A stretch of 30,570 nucleotides of DNA from Sphaerochaeta sp. UBA5849 (lineage in GTDB: Bacteria > Spirochaetota > Spirochaetia > Sphaerochaetales > Sphaerochaetaceae). This document shows, one piece after another, positions 1 through 6,650 of the stretch. How positions within the stretch are numbered: the first letter of the stretch is position 1; the number at the start of each line of letters is the position of its first letter. The notes beneath the pieces are model-generated. The model had not been told where the DNA came from and searched no databases. It was given only the letters and a program-made list of their open reading frames with translations. Location: positions 7,738-38,307 of the forward strand of contig DJGJ01000055.1 in the NCBI GenBank assembly GCA_002432715.1, written 5' to 3'. Both the position numbers and the translations under genes were made by a program.

Positions 1-1235
1 GTCCTGTGGCGCCCCAGGCATGCCCGATAGGAGGTTTTCATCGCCTCTTCAAAAGCCTTGTCGTCCTCATAGCTGTACCCGAATACAGGCTCCCACAGAC
101 CTGGGTCCTCCATGCACAGATAGAAAAACGGGGAGCCTTGCTTCCAAGAGGCAGGAAATTGGCTGTAGGCAAAGCTGAACATCTGCTCTTTCACCTCCAA
201 CGGGTACGTGTACTTTCCGGCGCTAAGGGTGAGCTCCATATCAGTCACCCGCGTCTCATGCAGAGCTGAGCGCAGTGTGCGCAGGACCGCTTTGGTAAAA
301 GTGAGGGTTCCCAAGGAGACCATCATCAGCTCCCCGGGACGGAAGGAGGTGGTTACTTGTTCAATCAAGGCCCCGTACTCCTCCTGCCACCCTTCGAAAT
401 AGACCATGGGGTGGAGATGAAAGCCGATGATTCTCCCCGCATCACGGGCACGCTTGGCCGCGTCGAGCCGCTGCTGGAGCGTCGCGGTGAGATGCTCCTC
501 CTTCTCTATGATGGTCGGAGCATTGAGCGACCAGGTGGAGATGAGGTTCAGAGGCAGCTTGAGTTGCAAATAGTCACTGCGATGACTCTTGGTTTTCAAC
601 TCGATGATGAGTGAGGGATGGCGCTCTGCGAGAAGGGCCAGCGCCTCGAGTGTTCCATAGTCATTCCCCCAAAGCAGGGAGTCGCTGCTCTGTCCTGTTC
701 CGATATGCCAGCAATCATCCTGGAGAACCAACTCCCCAAGCCTTTGCTTCAGGTTCTGGACCACCTTGATCTCATGACTGTTGTAGAAGGATTGGATGGA
801 ACAGTAACTGCAGCCGAAGGCACATTGTTGTACCACATCGAGGGTCTTGAGGTTGCAGCAGCGGGTCTTTTCCCCTTCCACAGGACAGGGACACCGTCCC
901 ATCAGGGTGTTTGAGGAGACAAAAAGGCTCCGGTATTTGTCCGGCAGGCGCTCTGTTGGGTGGAAATCGCTGTAGGAAGTCGGTTTTGTCCGTTCAGCTT
1001 GCATGCGCTTGTGGTGATCGGCCAGCAAAGCCTGTGATCGTTGCTTGCCATCCAGGTGCTGTACGGTTTGCTCATCGATCCATCCTCTCATCGGTCCGAG
1101 TTTCCACATGGCCAGGTCTGCACAGGACTCTACCAGCTGTCGCTGCTGCTGGAAAGAAAAGTGGTAACGGCTGTCGAGGTCGGCAAGATAGGTTTGCTCG
1201 GAGTATGGCAGGGATGCAAAGAGGGGGTGTTCCAT
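1..1235 (-). CDS. SPL-family (spore photoproduct lyase-like) radical SAM protein, 3' end cut by window edge
   Basis: An uninterrupted reverse-strand frame runs from an ATG at 1235 to the left edge, giving 411 complete codons. Residues 138-145 read CAFGCSYC, the CX3CX2C motif that binds the radical-SAM [4Fe-4S] cluster. Other cysteines lie just before it (GRCPCP, RCC, about 114-127). The layout, an N-terminal domain of about 130 residues and then the SAM barrel, resembles spore photoproduct lyase, which reverses thymine spore photoproduct in DNA. The segment I align with the lyase H-donor cysteine reads GTGQSSD, with no Cys, so true lyase activity is doubtful. The gene is divergent from uvrC, which suits a nucleic-acid repair role, but substrate and function are unknown. 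It has no Shine-Dalgarno site; a promoter with -10 TACAAT ends 7 nt before the ATG, so the mRNA is probably leaderless. Family call good, function open. Confidence 0.82.
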   Translation of the reverse strand, partial: MEHPLFASLPYSEQTYLADLDSRYHFSFQQQRQLVESCADLAMWKLGPMRGWIDEQTVQHLDGKQRSQALLADHHKRMQAERTKPTSYSDFHPTERLPDKYRSLFVSSNTLMGRCPCPVEGEKTRCCNLKTLDVVQQCAFGCSYCSIQSFYNSHEIKVVQNLKQRLGELVLQDDCWHIGTGQSSDSLLWGNDYGTLEALALLAERHPSLIIELKTKSHRSDYLQLKLPLNLISTWSLNAPTIIEKEEHLTATLQQRLDAAKRARDAGRIIGFHLHPMVYFEGWQEEYGALIEQVTTSFRPGELMMVSLGTLTFTKAVLRTLRSALHETRVTDMELTLSAGKYTYPLEVKEQMFSFAYSQFPASWKQGSPFFYLCMEDPGLWEPVFGYSYEDDKAFEEAMKTSYRACLGRHR

Positions 1236-1242
1236 GGCCGGT

Positions 1243-1271
1243 ATTGTATCGGGTGTGGATTGCCAAAACAA
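1243..1271 (-). promoter_or_regulatory. Promoter of the SPL-like gene (leaderless type)
   Basis: On the reverse strand there is a -35 TTGTTT (1266-1271), a 17-bp spacer and a -10 TACAAT (1243-1248). The -10 ends 7 nt before the ATG at 1235, so the predicted transcript starts at or next to the start codon. Its -35 directly abuts the -35 of the divergent uvrC promoter. Confidence 0.6.
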
Positions 1272-1288
1272 GGGGGGCCGGCTATGCT
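1260..1288 (+). promoter_or_regulatory. uvrC promoter (leaderless type)
   Basis: There is a -35 TTGCCA (1260-1265), a 17-bp spacer and a -10 TATGCT (1283-1288). Nine nt separate the -10 from the uvrC ATG at 1298, which would place transcription start 0-3 nt before the start codon. The G-rich stretch at about 1271-1276 lies in the spacer, upstream of the predicted start, so it cannot act as a ribosome-binding site. Confidence 0.62.
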
Positions 1289-1297
1289 CTTACCTGT

Positions 1298-3151
1298 ATG
1301 AAGAAGAAACCCAAAGAGCAGGCCGTGTATCAGACGGAGAGCGAGATCGAGAGCTTCGGAAGTAGTGTCGCCGAGTCTTTGGAACCCTCCCAGCAGGCCA
1401 AGGAACTACCTCATAGCAGCGGCGTCTACCTGATGCGGGACAGCAAGGAGACCATCATCTATGTAGGCAAGGCCAAGGACCTGCGCAAGCGGGTTACCAG
1501 CTACTTCCTTGCCAACAGGAGCCCCAAAACGGCTGCCTTGGTTTCGAAAATCGCCTGCATCGAGCACATCATAACCGGAAATGAGTATGAGGCATTGGTG
1601 CTGGAAAACAACCTGATCAAGAAGTACTCGCCCCGATACAATATCTCGCTGAAGGACGGCAAGAGCTATCCGATCATCCGCATCACCAATGAGCCTTTCC
1701 CCAAGGTTTTCAAGACCAGAAGGTTCATCGATGACGGCTCTTCCTACTACGGTCCGTATCCCGATGCCGGCAAGCTTGACCTTTACCTCGATCTCATTGC
1801 TAAACTTTTTCCACTCCGACGCTGTGGCACCCCGCTGAAAAAGCGCGACAAGCCATGCCTGTACTACCATATCGGTTTATGTCTCGGTCCCTGTGCAGGT
1901 CTTGTTTCCGTAGAGGAGTACAACAAATCCATCGCCGCAGTGAAAAACCTGTTGGAAGGGAAAACCGAAGCGCTCCTTGCAAGCCTGGAAGAGGAGATGC
2001 AACGTGCCAGCAAAGCGTTGAATTTTGAGGAAGCGGCCGTCAAGCGCGATCAGATAGCCGCCATCAAGGCGGTGGAGACCGGCCAGCAGGTACAGGACTT
2101 CACCCAGGAGAGCCGCGATTATGCAGCAATCGAGATGCGTGGTCCCTTGTGTACCATCAGTCTCATGCAGATGCGCAGCGGCCAGCTGATCGGCCGCGCA
2201 CTCTACCGTGCCGAGACGTTCGGTGATGAGACGGAAACGTTGCTCAACTTCTTGGTGCAATACTATGCCGATGGCTTGAAACTGCCGCAGTTTCTCTATG
2301 TCTCCCATGAAATCGATGTGAACCTCATCAGGCGCTACTTCAGCGAGCAGCTGGGAGGCAGGCTGGAAGTCTCTCTTCCACTGGATGGAAAGCACTTCCG
2401 CATTTTGCGTATGGCAAGAGAGAACGCTGTCAGGGATGTGGAAAAGCGGCTGAAGAGCAGGGACAATACAAAAGCCCTCGATGACCTTGCCGAAGTGCTT
2501 GGTCTCAATGCCCCGCCTTCATTGATTGAAGGTTTTGACATCGCCCACCTCTCAGGCAAGTACACCGTAGCATCCCTTATCTCATTTCGGGATGGAAACC
2601 CTGACAAGCCCAACTATCGCAGGTACAACATAAAGAGCCTGGAAGGGAAGATTGATGACTACGAATCCATCCGGGAGGCGGTTGCCCGAAGGTATACAAA
2701 AATCCTCAATGAAAACCTTGTACGACCCGACCTTCTGATCATCGATGGAGGCAAGGGGCAGGTCAATGCAGCCCGGCAGGTATTGGATGACTTGGGAATG
2801 TTTGAAATTCCCATCATCGGACTTGCCGAGGAGTATGAGACCATCGTATTTGATGACGACCGACAGGATCTCCAACTTCCCGAGGATCATGAGGCCTTGC
2901 GTTTGGTGATGGCGGTGCGGGATGAGTGCCACCGGTTTGCAACCAGTGCCAACCAAGCCGCCCGCAGCAAGGAAGCATCCTTCCGGGTTCTTGAATCGGT
3001 TCAGGGAATAGGAAAGAAGCGCAGCGAGCAGCTGATGAAACAGTACGGGAGCCTTGAGGTTTTACTGACAAAGACAGCCGAAGAACTGGCCTCTGAAGCT
3101 TCCCTTCCCCTGGCCGTTGCCCAGCGGTTGCTCAAACAGCTGACGCTCTAG
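1298..3151 (+). CDS. uvrC: UvrABC excinuclease subunit C
   Basis: UvrC makes both incisions around bulky DNA lesions after loading by UvrB. The 617-residue product has the family layout: a GIY-YIG nuclease domain (G42-V-Y and Y55-V-G), a Cys cluster (C176, C187, C195, C199) matching the proposed Fe-S ligands of UvrC, a UVR motif for UvrB contact (about 241-260), the C-terminal RNase H-like endonuclease (EGFDIAHLSG, IIDGGKGQ, ECHRFA) and tandem helix-hairpin-helix motifs near the end (SVQGIGKKR). About 35 polar residues precede the GIY-YIG domain, more than is usual. The ATG at 1298 was chosen because the frame upstream looks non-coding and a promoter ends just before it; an in-frame GTG at 1253 lies upstream of that promoter. 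The stop overlaps that of holA, which is convergent. No LexA-type operator was recognised. Confidence 0.96.
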   Translation: MKKKPKEQAVYQTESEIESFGSSVAESLEPSQQAKELPHSSGVYLMRDSKETIIYVGKAKDLRKRVTSYFLANRSPKTAALVSKIACIEHIITGNEYEALVLENNLIKKYSPRYNISLKDGKSYPIIRITNEPFPKVFKTRRFIDDGSSYYGPYPDAGKLDLYLDLIAKLFPLRRCGTPLKKRDKPCLYYHIGLCLGPCAGLVSVEEYNKSIAAVKNLLEGKTEALLASLEEEMQRASKALNFEEAAVKRDQIAAIKAVETGQQVQDFTQESRDYAAIEMRGPLCTISLMQMRSGQLIGRALYRAETFGDETETLLNFLVQYYADGLKLPQFLYVSHEIDVNLIRRYFSEQLGGRLEVSLPLDGKHFRILRMARENAVRDVEKRLKSRDNTKALDDLAEVLGLNAPPSLIEGFDIAHLSGKYTVASLISFRDGNPDKPNYRRYNIKSLEGKIDDYESIREAVARRYTKILNENLVRPDLLIIDGGKGQVNAARQVLDDLGMFEIPIIGLAEEYETIVFDDDRQDLQLPEDHEALRLVMAVRDECHRFATSANQAARSKEASFRVLESVQGIGKKRSEQLMKQYGSLEVLLTKTAEELASEASLPLAVAQRLLKQLTL

Positions 3152-4179
3152 AATGAGGCAAATGAGGCTTGGTGGAGTGCTTGTCCCTTGCCCTTGATGA
3201 TGCGGTAGAGCAGGCGTTCCAAAATCAAGGGAGTCAACTCCGTACTGGCTTCCTTGACTTGGATGTCCGCTTCGGCCAAGGCGGTGATAATGCGTCGCAC
3301 TGAGGCGATGTCGTAGGCTTGGACAGCATCATGGTAGGTTGACTTGTCTTTTGGCTTACGGATGGCCGAAGGCTTGCCTTGCACCGTTGCCTTTGCGAAG
3401 GCTTCAGACTCCGAACTCCCCAAGCTCATCTCTTCTGCAATCGAGAGCAGGCGCCTGAATTGCCAAAGCAGGCCGCTGACCAACAGGATCGGGGTTTGGC
3501 TGTCTCCACTCCCAAGCATCGCCGAGAGGGCTTTCAGGCTCTGTTTCAAGTCGCAGCGGGCGATCAGGGGGAACAGGGTGAAGGCATCCTCCTGCCGGCT
3601 GTGGTGGATGTAGGTTTGTACATCCTCCTCGCCGATCGGCCTTCCTTTCGCACCAATCTGCCAAAAGAGTCCCAACTGGTTGCAGATGGTCCTCAGCTCC
3701 TGGGTGTTGTCCTCGGTCAGGTCCATCAGCAAGTCCACGGCATCACTTGTTATGGAGAGCCCCATCCGTCTGAAATGATTTCGGATCCAATCCGCCTTCT
3801 GGGTTTCCAAGAGGTCGTAGAAGATTTTGGTGTTCTGCTTGGGTATCAGTTTCATGATTTTCTGCGAAACCGACAGTTCACTGGAGATGATGACCAACGT
3901 AGCGGTATCGACCGGGTGGGTCAGATAGTCGGTGATGGCTTGGACCAGGGAGGCGCTGGCACTCTCTGCTTGGCCGAGTATGACGAGGCGGTAGTCGCTG
4001 AACAGGGAATTATTGTTCAGGACCGTGAACATCTCCCCGTTCTCGGTCTCAAACGGATAGAATCGTGCGAGTTCGATCTCGTTGCCGTATTCGTTGCGAA
4101 GGCGGGCACGGATATCCTTCAGCTCTTGTTCTTTCGCCCCGGCTTCAGGGCCGAGGAGCAGATAGGCTCGTTCACTCAT
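3148..4179 (-). CDS. holA: DNA polymerase III, delta subunit (clamp loader)
   Basis: The product has 343 residues, the usual HolA length. It begins with a residual P-loop-like segment (YLLLGPEAGAKEQ) and continues with features of the delta AAA+ fold, such as the LVILG and ATLVIIS strands and the segment LTEDNTQELRTICNQL. Delta is the subunit that opens the sliding clamp in the clamp-loader complex. The ATG overlaps the lexA stop in ATGA, so translation is probably coupled to lexA; no separate Shine-Dalgarno site is visible. The 3' end overlaps uvrC by 4 bp, the two TAG stops sharing one CTAG palindrome. It is the last gene of the apparent hprK-HPr-lexA-holA operon. Family call is firm from whole-length likeness. 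Confidence 0.92.
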   Translation of the reverse strand: MSERAYLLLGPEAGAKEQELKDIRARLRNEYGNEIELARFYPFETENGEMFTVLNNNSLFSDYRLVILGQAESASASLVQAITDYLTHPVDTATLVIISSELSVSQKIMKLIPKQNTKIFYDLLETQKADWIRNHFRRMGLSITSDAVDLLMDLTEDNTQELRTICNQLGLFWQIGAKGRPIGEEDVQTYIHHSRQEDAFTLFPLIARCDLKQSLKALSAMLGSGDSQTPILLVSGLLWQFRRLLSIAEEMSLGSSESEAFAKATVQGKPSAIRKPKDKSTYHDAVQAYDIASVRRIITALAEADIQVKEASTELTPLILERLLYRIIKGKGQALHQASFASF

Positions 4180-4796
4180 GCGTAGGTACGGATCAACAAG
4201 TGGAGCTTGCCGTGGATCTTGCAGGACCGGGTGATGATCGGTCCCATGGAGGAGTTGGCAGGCCGTAACTCGATATACTCGCTGGAAGGGTAGTATGCCT
4301 TCAATGTTATCCCACCCCCGTCCTCGCCAACGGTGGCCGCTACGATTTCTCCGGTGTCAGCAACCTCGCACTTCTTGATGATGGCTATGTCGCCGTCGTA
4401 GATTCCTTCCTCGATCATGCTCTCCCCACGGATCTTCAATGCAAAATAGGTGTTGCGGACGTTTCTGAGCATGGTTGCAGGCAGGTTGAGCATATACTCG
4501 GTATTCTCTTCGCTCATCAGAGGTTTTCCGGCGGCGATGGAGCCGATGACAGGTATCTGGATCAACTCCTCGCGGGGGAAGAATTCCTGCCCGATCACCT
4601 CGATCGACCGAGAAATCCCCCCGGTCGTCTTGATGACCTGCTTGGCCTCGAGTGCCTTCAGATGGTCGTGTGCCGCCTTGACTGAGAATTTGAAGTTATC
4701 GGCAATATCCCTGACCGAGGGGGCATAGTTGTTTTGCTTGATGAAGGCGCTTATGAATGATGCGACATCCTTCTGCCTTTGGGTTAGCTCGCGCAT
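4176..4796 (-). CDS. lexA: LexA repressor (SOS response regulator, self-cleaving)
   Basis: The 206-residue protein has an N-terminal winged helix (LTQRQKDVASFISAFI, then APSVRDIADNF) and a C-terminal S24 peptidase-like domain. The autocleavage bond is A89-G90 (IAAGKP), the nucleophile is S126 (GESM) and the general base is K166 (TLKAYY), so it should cleave itself when RecA is activated. A GAGGAG Shine-Dalgarno site lies 6 nt before the ATG. The gene follows HPr by 3 nt and overlaps holA by 4 nt, so it is probably transcribed from the hprK promoter. That would be an unusual setting, because lexA commonly has its own autoregulated promoter. A row of alternating GAAC/GTTC half-sites at 4809-4824, inside the end of the HPr gene, might be an internal operator, but the LexA box of this lineage is not known to me. 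Confidence 0.95.
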   Translation of the reverse strand: MRELTQRQKDVASFISAFIKQNNYAPSVRDIADNFKFSVKAAHDHLKALEAKQVIKTTGGISRSIEVIGQEFFPREELIQIPVIGSIAAGKPLMSEENTEYMLNLPATMLRNVRNTYFALKIRGESMIEEGIYDGDIAIIKKCEVADTGEIVAATVGEDGGGITLKAYYPSSEYIELRPANSSMGPIITRSCKIHGKLHLLIRTYA

Positions 4797-4799
4797 TTC

Positions 4800-5063
4800 T
4801 TACTCCTCGAACCTGTTCTCGAACAACGTTTGTATGGCATCGGCCATTTGCTGTTCGTCCGGACCTATACAGGTCATGACAATGGTGCTTTGATGGGTTG
4901 CCCCCAGGGTGATGATGCCCATAATGGACTTTCCATTGATTTTCATGTTTTCCTTCTCCAGGTAGAGCTCGCTCTCATACTTGTTTGCCAATTTGACAAT
5001 CGAAGCAGCCGGCCTGGCATGAATGCCCGCCCTGTTGAAAACTTTCAGTTCCCTGGTGACCAT
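4800..5063 (-). CDS. ptsH: HPr phosphocarrier protein
   Basis: The 87-residue protein matches HPr. With the ATG at 5063 the active-site histidine falls at H15 (RAGIHARPAA), and the regulatory serine, the HprK target, at S46 (NGKSIMGI), exactly the canonical numbering. A TTG one codon upstream (5066) is the alternative start; the ATG is better because GAGGAG sits 8 nt before it and the numbering fits. The start overlaps the hprK stop in TGATG. Having both His15 and Ser46 beside HprK suggests Ser-HPr control of carbon metabolism. No enzyme I or enzyme II gene is in the window, so phosphotransfer to sugars cannot be judged here. Confidence 0.95.
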   Translation of the reverse strand: MVTRELKVFNRAGIHARPAASIVKLANKYESELYLEKENMKINGKSIMGIITLGATHQSTIVMTCIGPDEQQMADAIQTLFENRFEE

Positions 5064-6046
5064 CAAAATGTCTCCTCGTTGATATAGTACATCTTCCGTG
5101 CTGATTCACTCTCGAGCCATTTGAGAACACTTTGATCGAACTCCTTGGCAGAGTAATATCCGAGTTTCTTAAGACGCTCGTTTCGTGCAGCAGTTTCGAT
5201 GATGACCGGGATGTTCCTTCCCGGCTTCACAGGAATAATTACCTTGGGAATGGAGATGCCGAGGTACGTATCCTCCAAGGTGGACTCCCCGACCCGGTCG
5301 TAGTTCTTCTTTGCATCCCATGGCTCAAGATGAATCGCCAGCTGCACCTGCTTTCGGTCACGGATTGCTCCGACACCGTAAAGGTTTGCCAAATTGATGA
5401 TGCCCAGGCCCCTGATTTCCATATGGTGGGCCAGCAGGGGATTCTCCCCCATGCCGATGAGGTAGTTGTCACTGATGTTTCTCAGCTTCACCGTATCGTC
5501 GCTGATCAAGCGATGCCCGCGTTCGATGAGCTCCAAGGCGGTTTCGCTCTTGCCGACCCCGCTCTCTCCGGTGATCAGGACACCGATGCCGTAGACCTCC
5601 ACGAACACCCCATGGATGGTTTGGGTGGGGGCGAAAACCTCGTCAAGGGTTTGGTAGAGACGTCTTGAGAAGTCGGAGGAGACCAGGATGGTCTTCAAGA
5701 TTGCAGTTCCTGTTTCTTCTGCAAGTTCTATGAGTTTTGCACTTGGATGTCCGTCATCACAGAATACAAAGCAAGGGATATCGTAGCTGAAGAGTTTTTC
5801 AATGCTTGCAAAGTTGAGCTCACGCTCCAATTTTTCCAAGTATACCTGTTCCCCCCGGCCAAGCACCTGGATGGAATTGTTGCTGAATTCTTCAAAAAAT
5901 CCGGAGAGAGGAAGACCGGGACGACTGATTTTGCTCGTGGTTATTTTTTTTGAAAGGCCGGTTCTTCCTGCCATGCAACTCAATCGTAGGTGGTTATGTT
6001 CTTTCAGGTCCAAGTCCAATAGGTCCAGAACAGTAAAATCAGGCAT
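5063..6046 (-). CDS. hprK: HPr kinase/phosphorylase
   Basis: HprK phosphorylates and dephosphorylates Ser46 of HPr in response to metabolic state. The 327-residue product has the conserved H145 ahead of a Walker A loop, G160-S167 (GESGVGKS), the acidic pair D183-D184 (ISDD), and the HprK signature at about 209-222 (MEIRGLGIINLA). The start chosen is the ATG at 6046, which has GAGGAG 6 nt upstream; a TTG at 6094 extends the frame but overlaps the promoter -10 region. The promoter at 6086-6114 gives a leader of about 30 nt. It is the first gene of a tightly packed run (hprK, HPr, lexA, holA) with 1-4 nt overlaps or a 3-nt gap. Confidence 0.95.
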   Translation of the reverse strand: MPDFTVLDLLDLDLKEHNHLRLSCMAGRTGLSKKITTSKISRPGLPLSGFFEEFSNNSIQVLGRGEQVYLEKLERELNFASIEKLFSYDIPCFVFCDDGHPSAKLIELAEETGTAILKTILVSSDFSRRLYQTLDEVFAPTQTIHGVFVEVYGIGVLITGESGVGKSETALELIERGHRLISDDTVKLRNISDNYLIGMGENPLLAHHMEIRGLGIINLANLYGVGAIRDRKQVQLAIHLEPWDAKKNYDRVGESTLEDTYLGISIPKVIIPVKPGRNIPVIIETAARNERLKKLGYYSAKEFDQSVLKWLESESARKMYYINEETF

Positions 6047-6085
6047 GTCGTACTCCTCTTCAGTGCTTCGTGCAAGTACTTTTTT

Positions 6086-6114
6086 ACTATACAATTGTTG
6101 ATGCTCTTTCGCAA
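6086..6114 (-). promoter_or_regulatory. Promoter of the hprK-HPr-lexA-holA operon
   Basis: On the reverse strand there is a -35 TTGCGA (6109-6114), a 17-bp spacer and a -10 TATAGT (6086-6091), a strong housekeeping-type promoter. Unlike the leaderless genes, the -10 lies about 40 nt before the hprK ATG, leaving room for its GAGGAG site. Confidence 0.65.
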
Positions 6115-6146
6115 GTACAAATTCTTGATACTAGTAAAATGCTAGG

Positions 6147-6186
6147 ATTTAAATAGTTCTCAAGGAAATATTTAAATACTTATAAT
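6147..6186 (+). promoter_or_regulatory. hpf promoter region with paired ATTTAAAT palindromes
   Basis: A perfect -10 TATAAT (6181-6186) has a fair -35, TTCTCA (6157-6162), 18 bp upstream. Two copies of the palindrome ATTTAAAT lie at 6147-6154 and 6170-6177, their centres 23 bp apart, one just upstream of the -35 and one in the spacer. They could be an operator pair, or simply AT-rich promoter DNA. The predicted leader is about 110 nt and contains a small hairpin (CTCCCAAG with CTTGGAG, 6254-6275, one bulge). Confidence 0.5.
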
Positions 6187-6300
6187 AAAAATAGATAAAA
6201 ACTTTCATTGGTAGAGGAAATTCGTTATTTTCATTTGTCCATTGACGATTGGCCTCCCAAGCCTTATCCTTGGAGTATGACCATAGTCAAAGGAGGGCTT

Positions 6301-6597
6301 ATGAATTTGACTGTCAGAGGCATCCGTTACAACCCAAGTGATGAAACCCGTGAGTTTTTGGACAAGAAGCTCCAGAAGCTGCAATTTGCCGAAGGGTATC
6401 TCCATGACCTGGATATCGTGATGACACGAGAAACCGAAGGTCAGGGGTTCCATTTGGACGCAAAACTCCATTTCTCTTGGGGCACCATCAAGATGGTCAG
6501 CTATGACTGCTATGAGCTGTATGAAGGCATCGAATTATTGACTGACAAAATCGAAGCCACAGCTCGAAAGGAGAAAAGTAAAATCAAGGAACACTAG
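6301..6597 (+). CDS. hpf: Short ribosome hibernation-promoting factor (HPF/YfiA family)
   Basis: The 98-residue protein is a short-form S30AE-family factor: it starts MNLTVRGIRYNPSDETREFLDKKL and continues through the strand and helix pattern of that fold (LDIVMTRE, FHLDAKLHF, DKIEATARKEKSK). Such proteins bind the 30S decoding region and silence ribosomes during starvation. The long-form C-terminal dimerisation domain is absent, so the short HPF or YfiA type is expected. The ATG at 6301 follows a strong AGGAGGG site; the frame extends upstream to 6208 but that part looks like leader. It converges on rpoN, as expected for a rearranged rpoN-hpf neighbourhood. Confidence 0.9.
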   Translation: MNLTVRGIRYNPSDETREFLDKKLQKLQFAEGYLHDLDIVMTRETEGQGFHLDAKLHFSWGTIKMVSYDCYELYEGIELLTDKIEATARKEKSKIKEH

Positions 6598-6621
6598 ATT
6601 GACCTGACGAACTATGTATAG

Positions 6622-6647
6622 GAGAGGAGCGCGAAAGCGCTCCTTTC
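6622..6647. terminator. Hairpin between convergent hpf and rpoN, likely bidirectional terminator
   Basis: AGGAGCGC (6625-6632), a GAAA tetraloop and GCGCTCCT (6637-6644) form a perfect 8-bp GC-rich stem that extends by about 3 more pairs. The U-tract is short on either strand (TTTC on the forward strand). It lies between two convergent stops, 3 nt from the rpoN stop. Confidence 0.7.
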
Positions 6648-6650
6648 ATG

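Noticed and set aside
3379..4185. A 268-codon forward frame opposite holA
   Set aside because: It overlaps holA entirely. The holA frame has family features and operon spacing, while this one has none.
6047..6094. TTG start at 6094 giving a 16-residue longer HprK
   Set aside because: It overlaps the -10 region and would precede the transcript start. The ATG at 6046 has GAGGAG at 6 nt and begins at the family's usual N-terminus.
6241..6275. Possible sigma-54 promoter (TTGGCC...) in the hpf leader
   Set aside because: There is no properly spaced GC element at -12. The TATAAT upstream is a better promoter, and the sequence instead forms a small hairpin.
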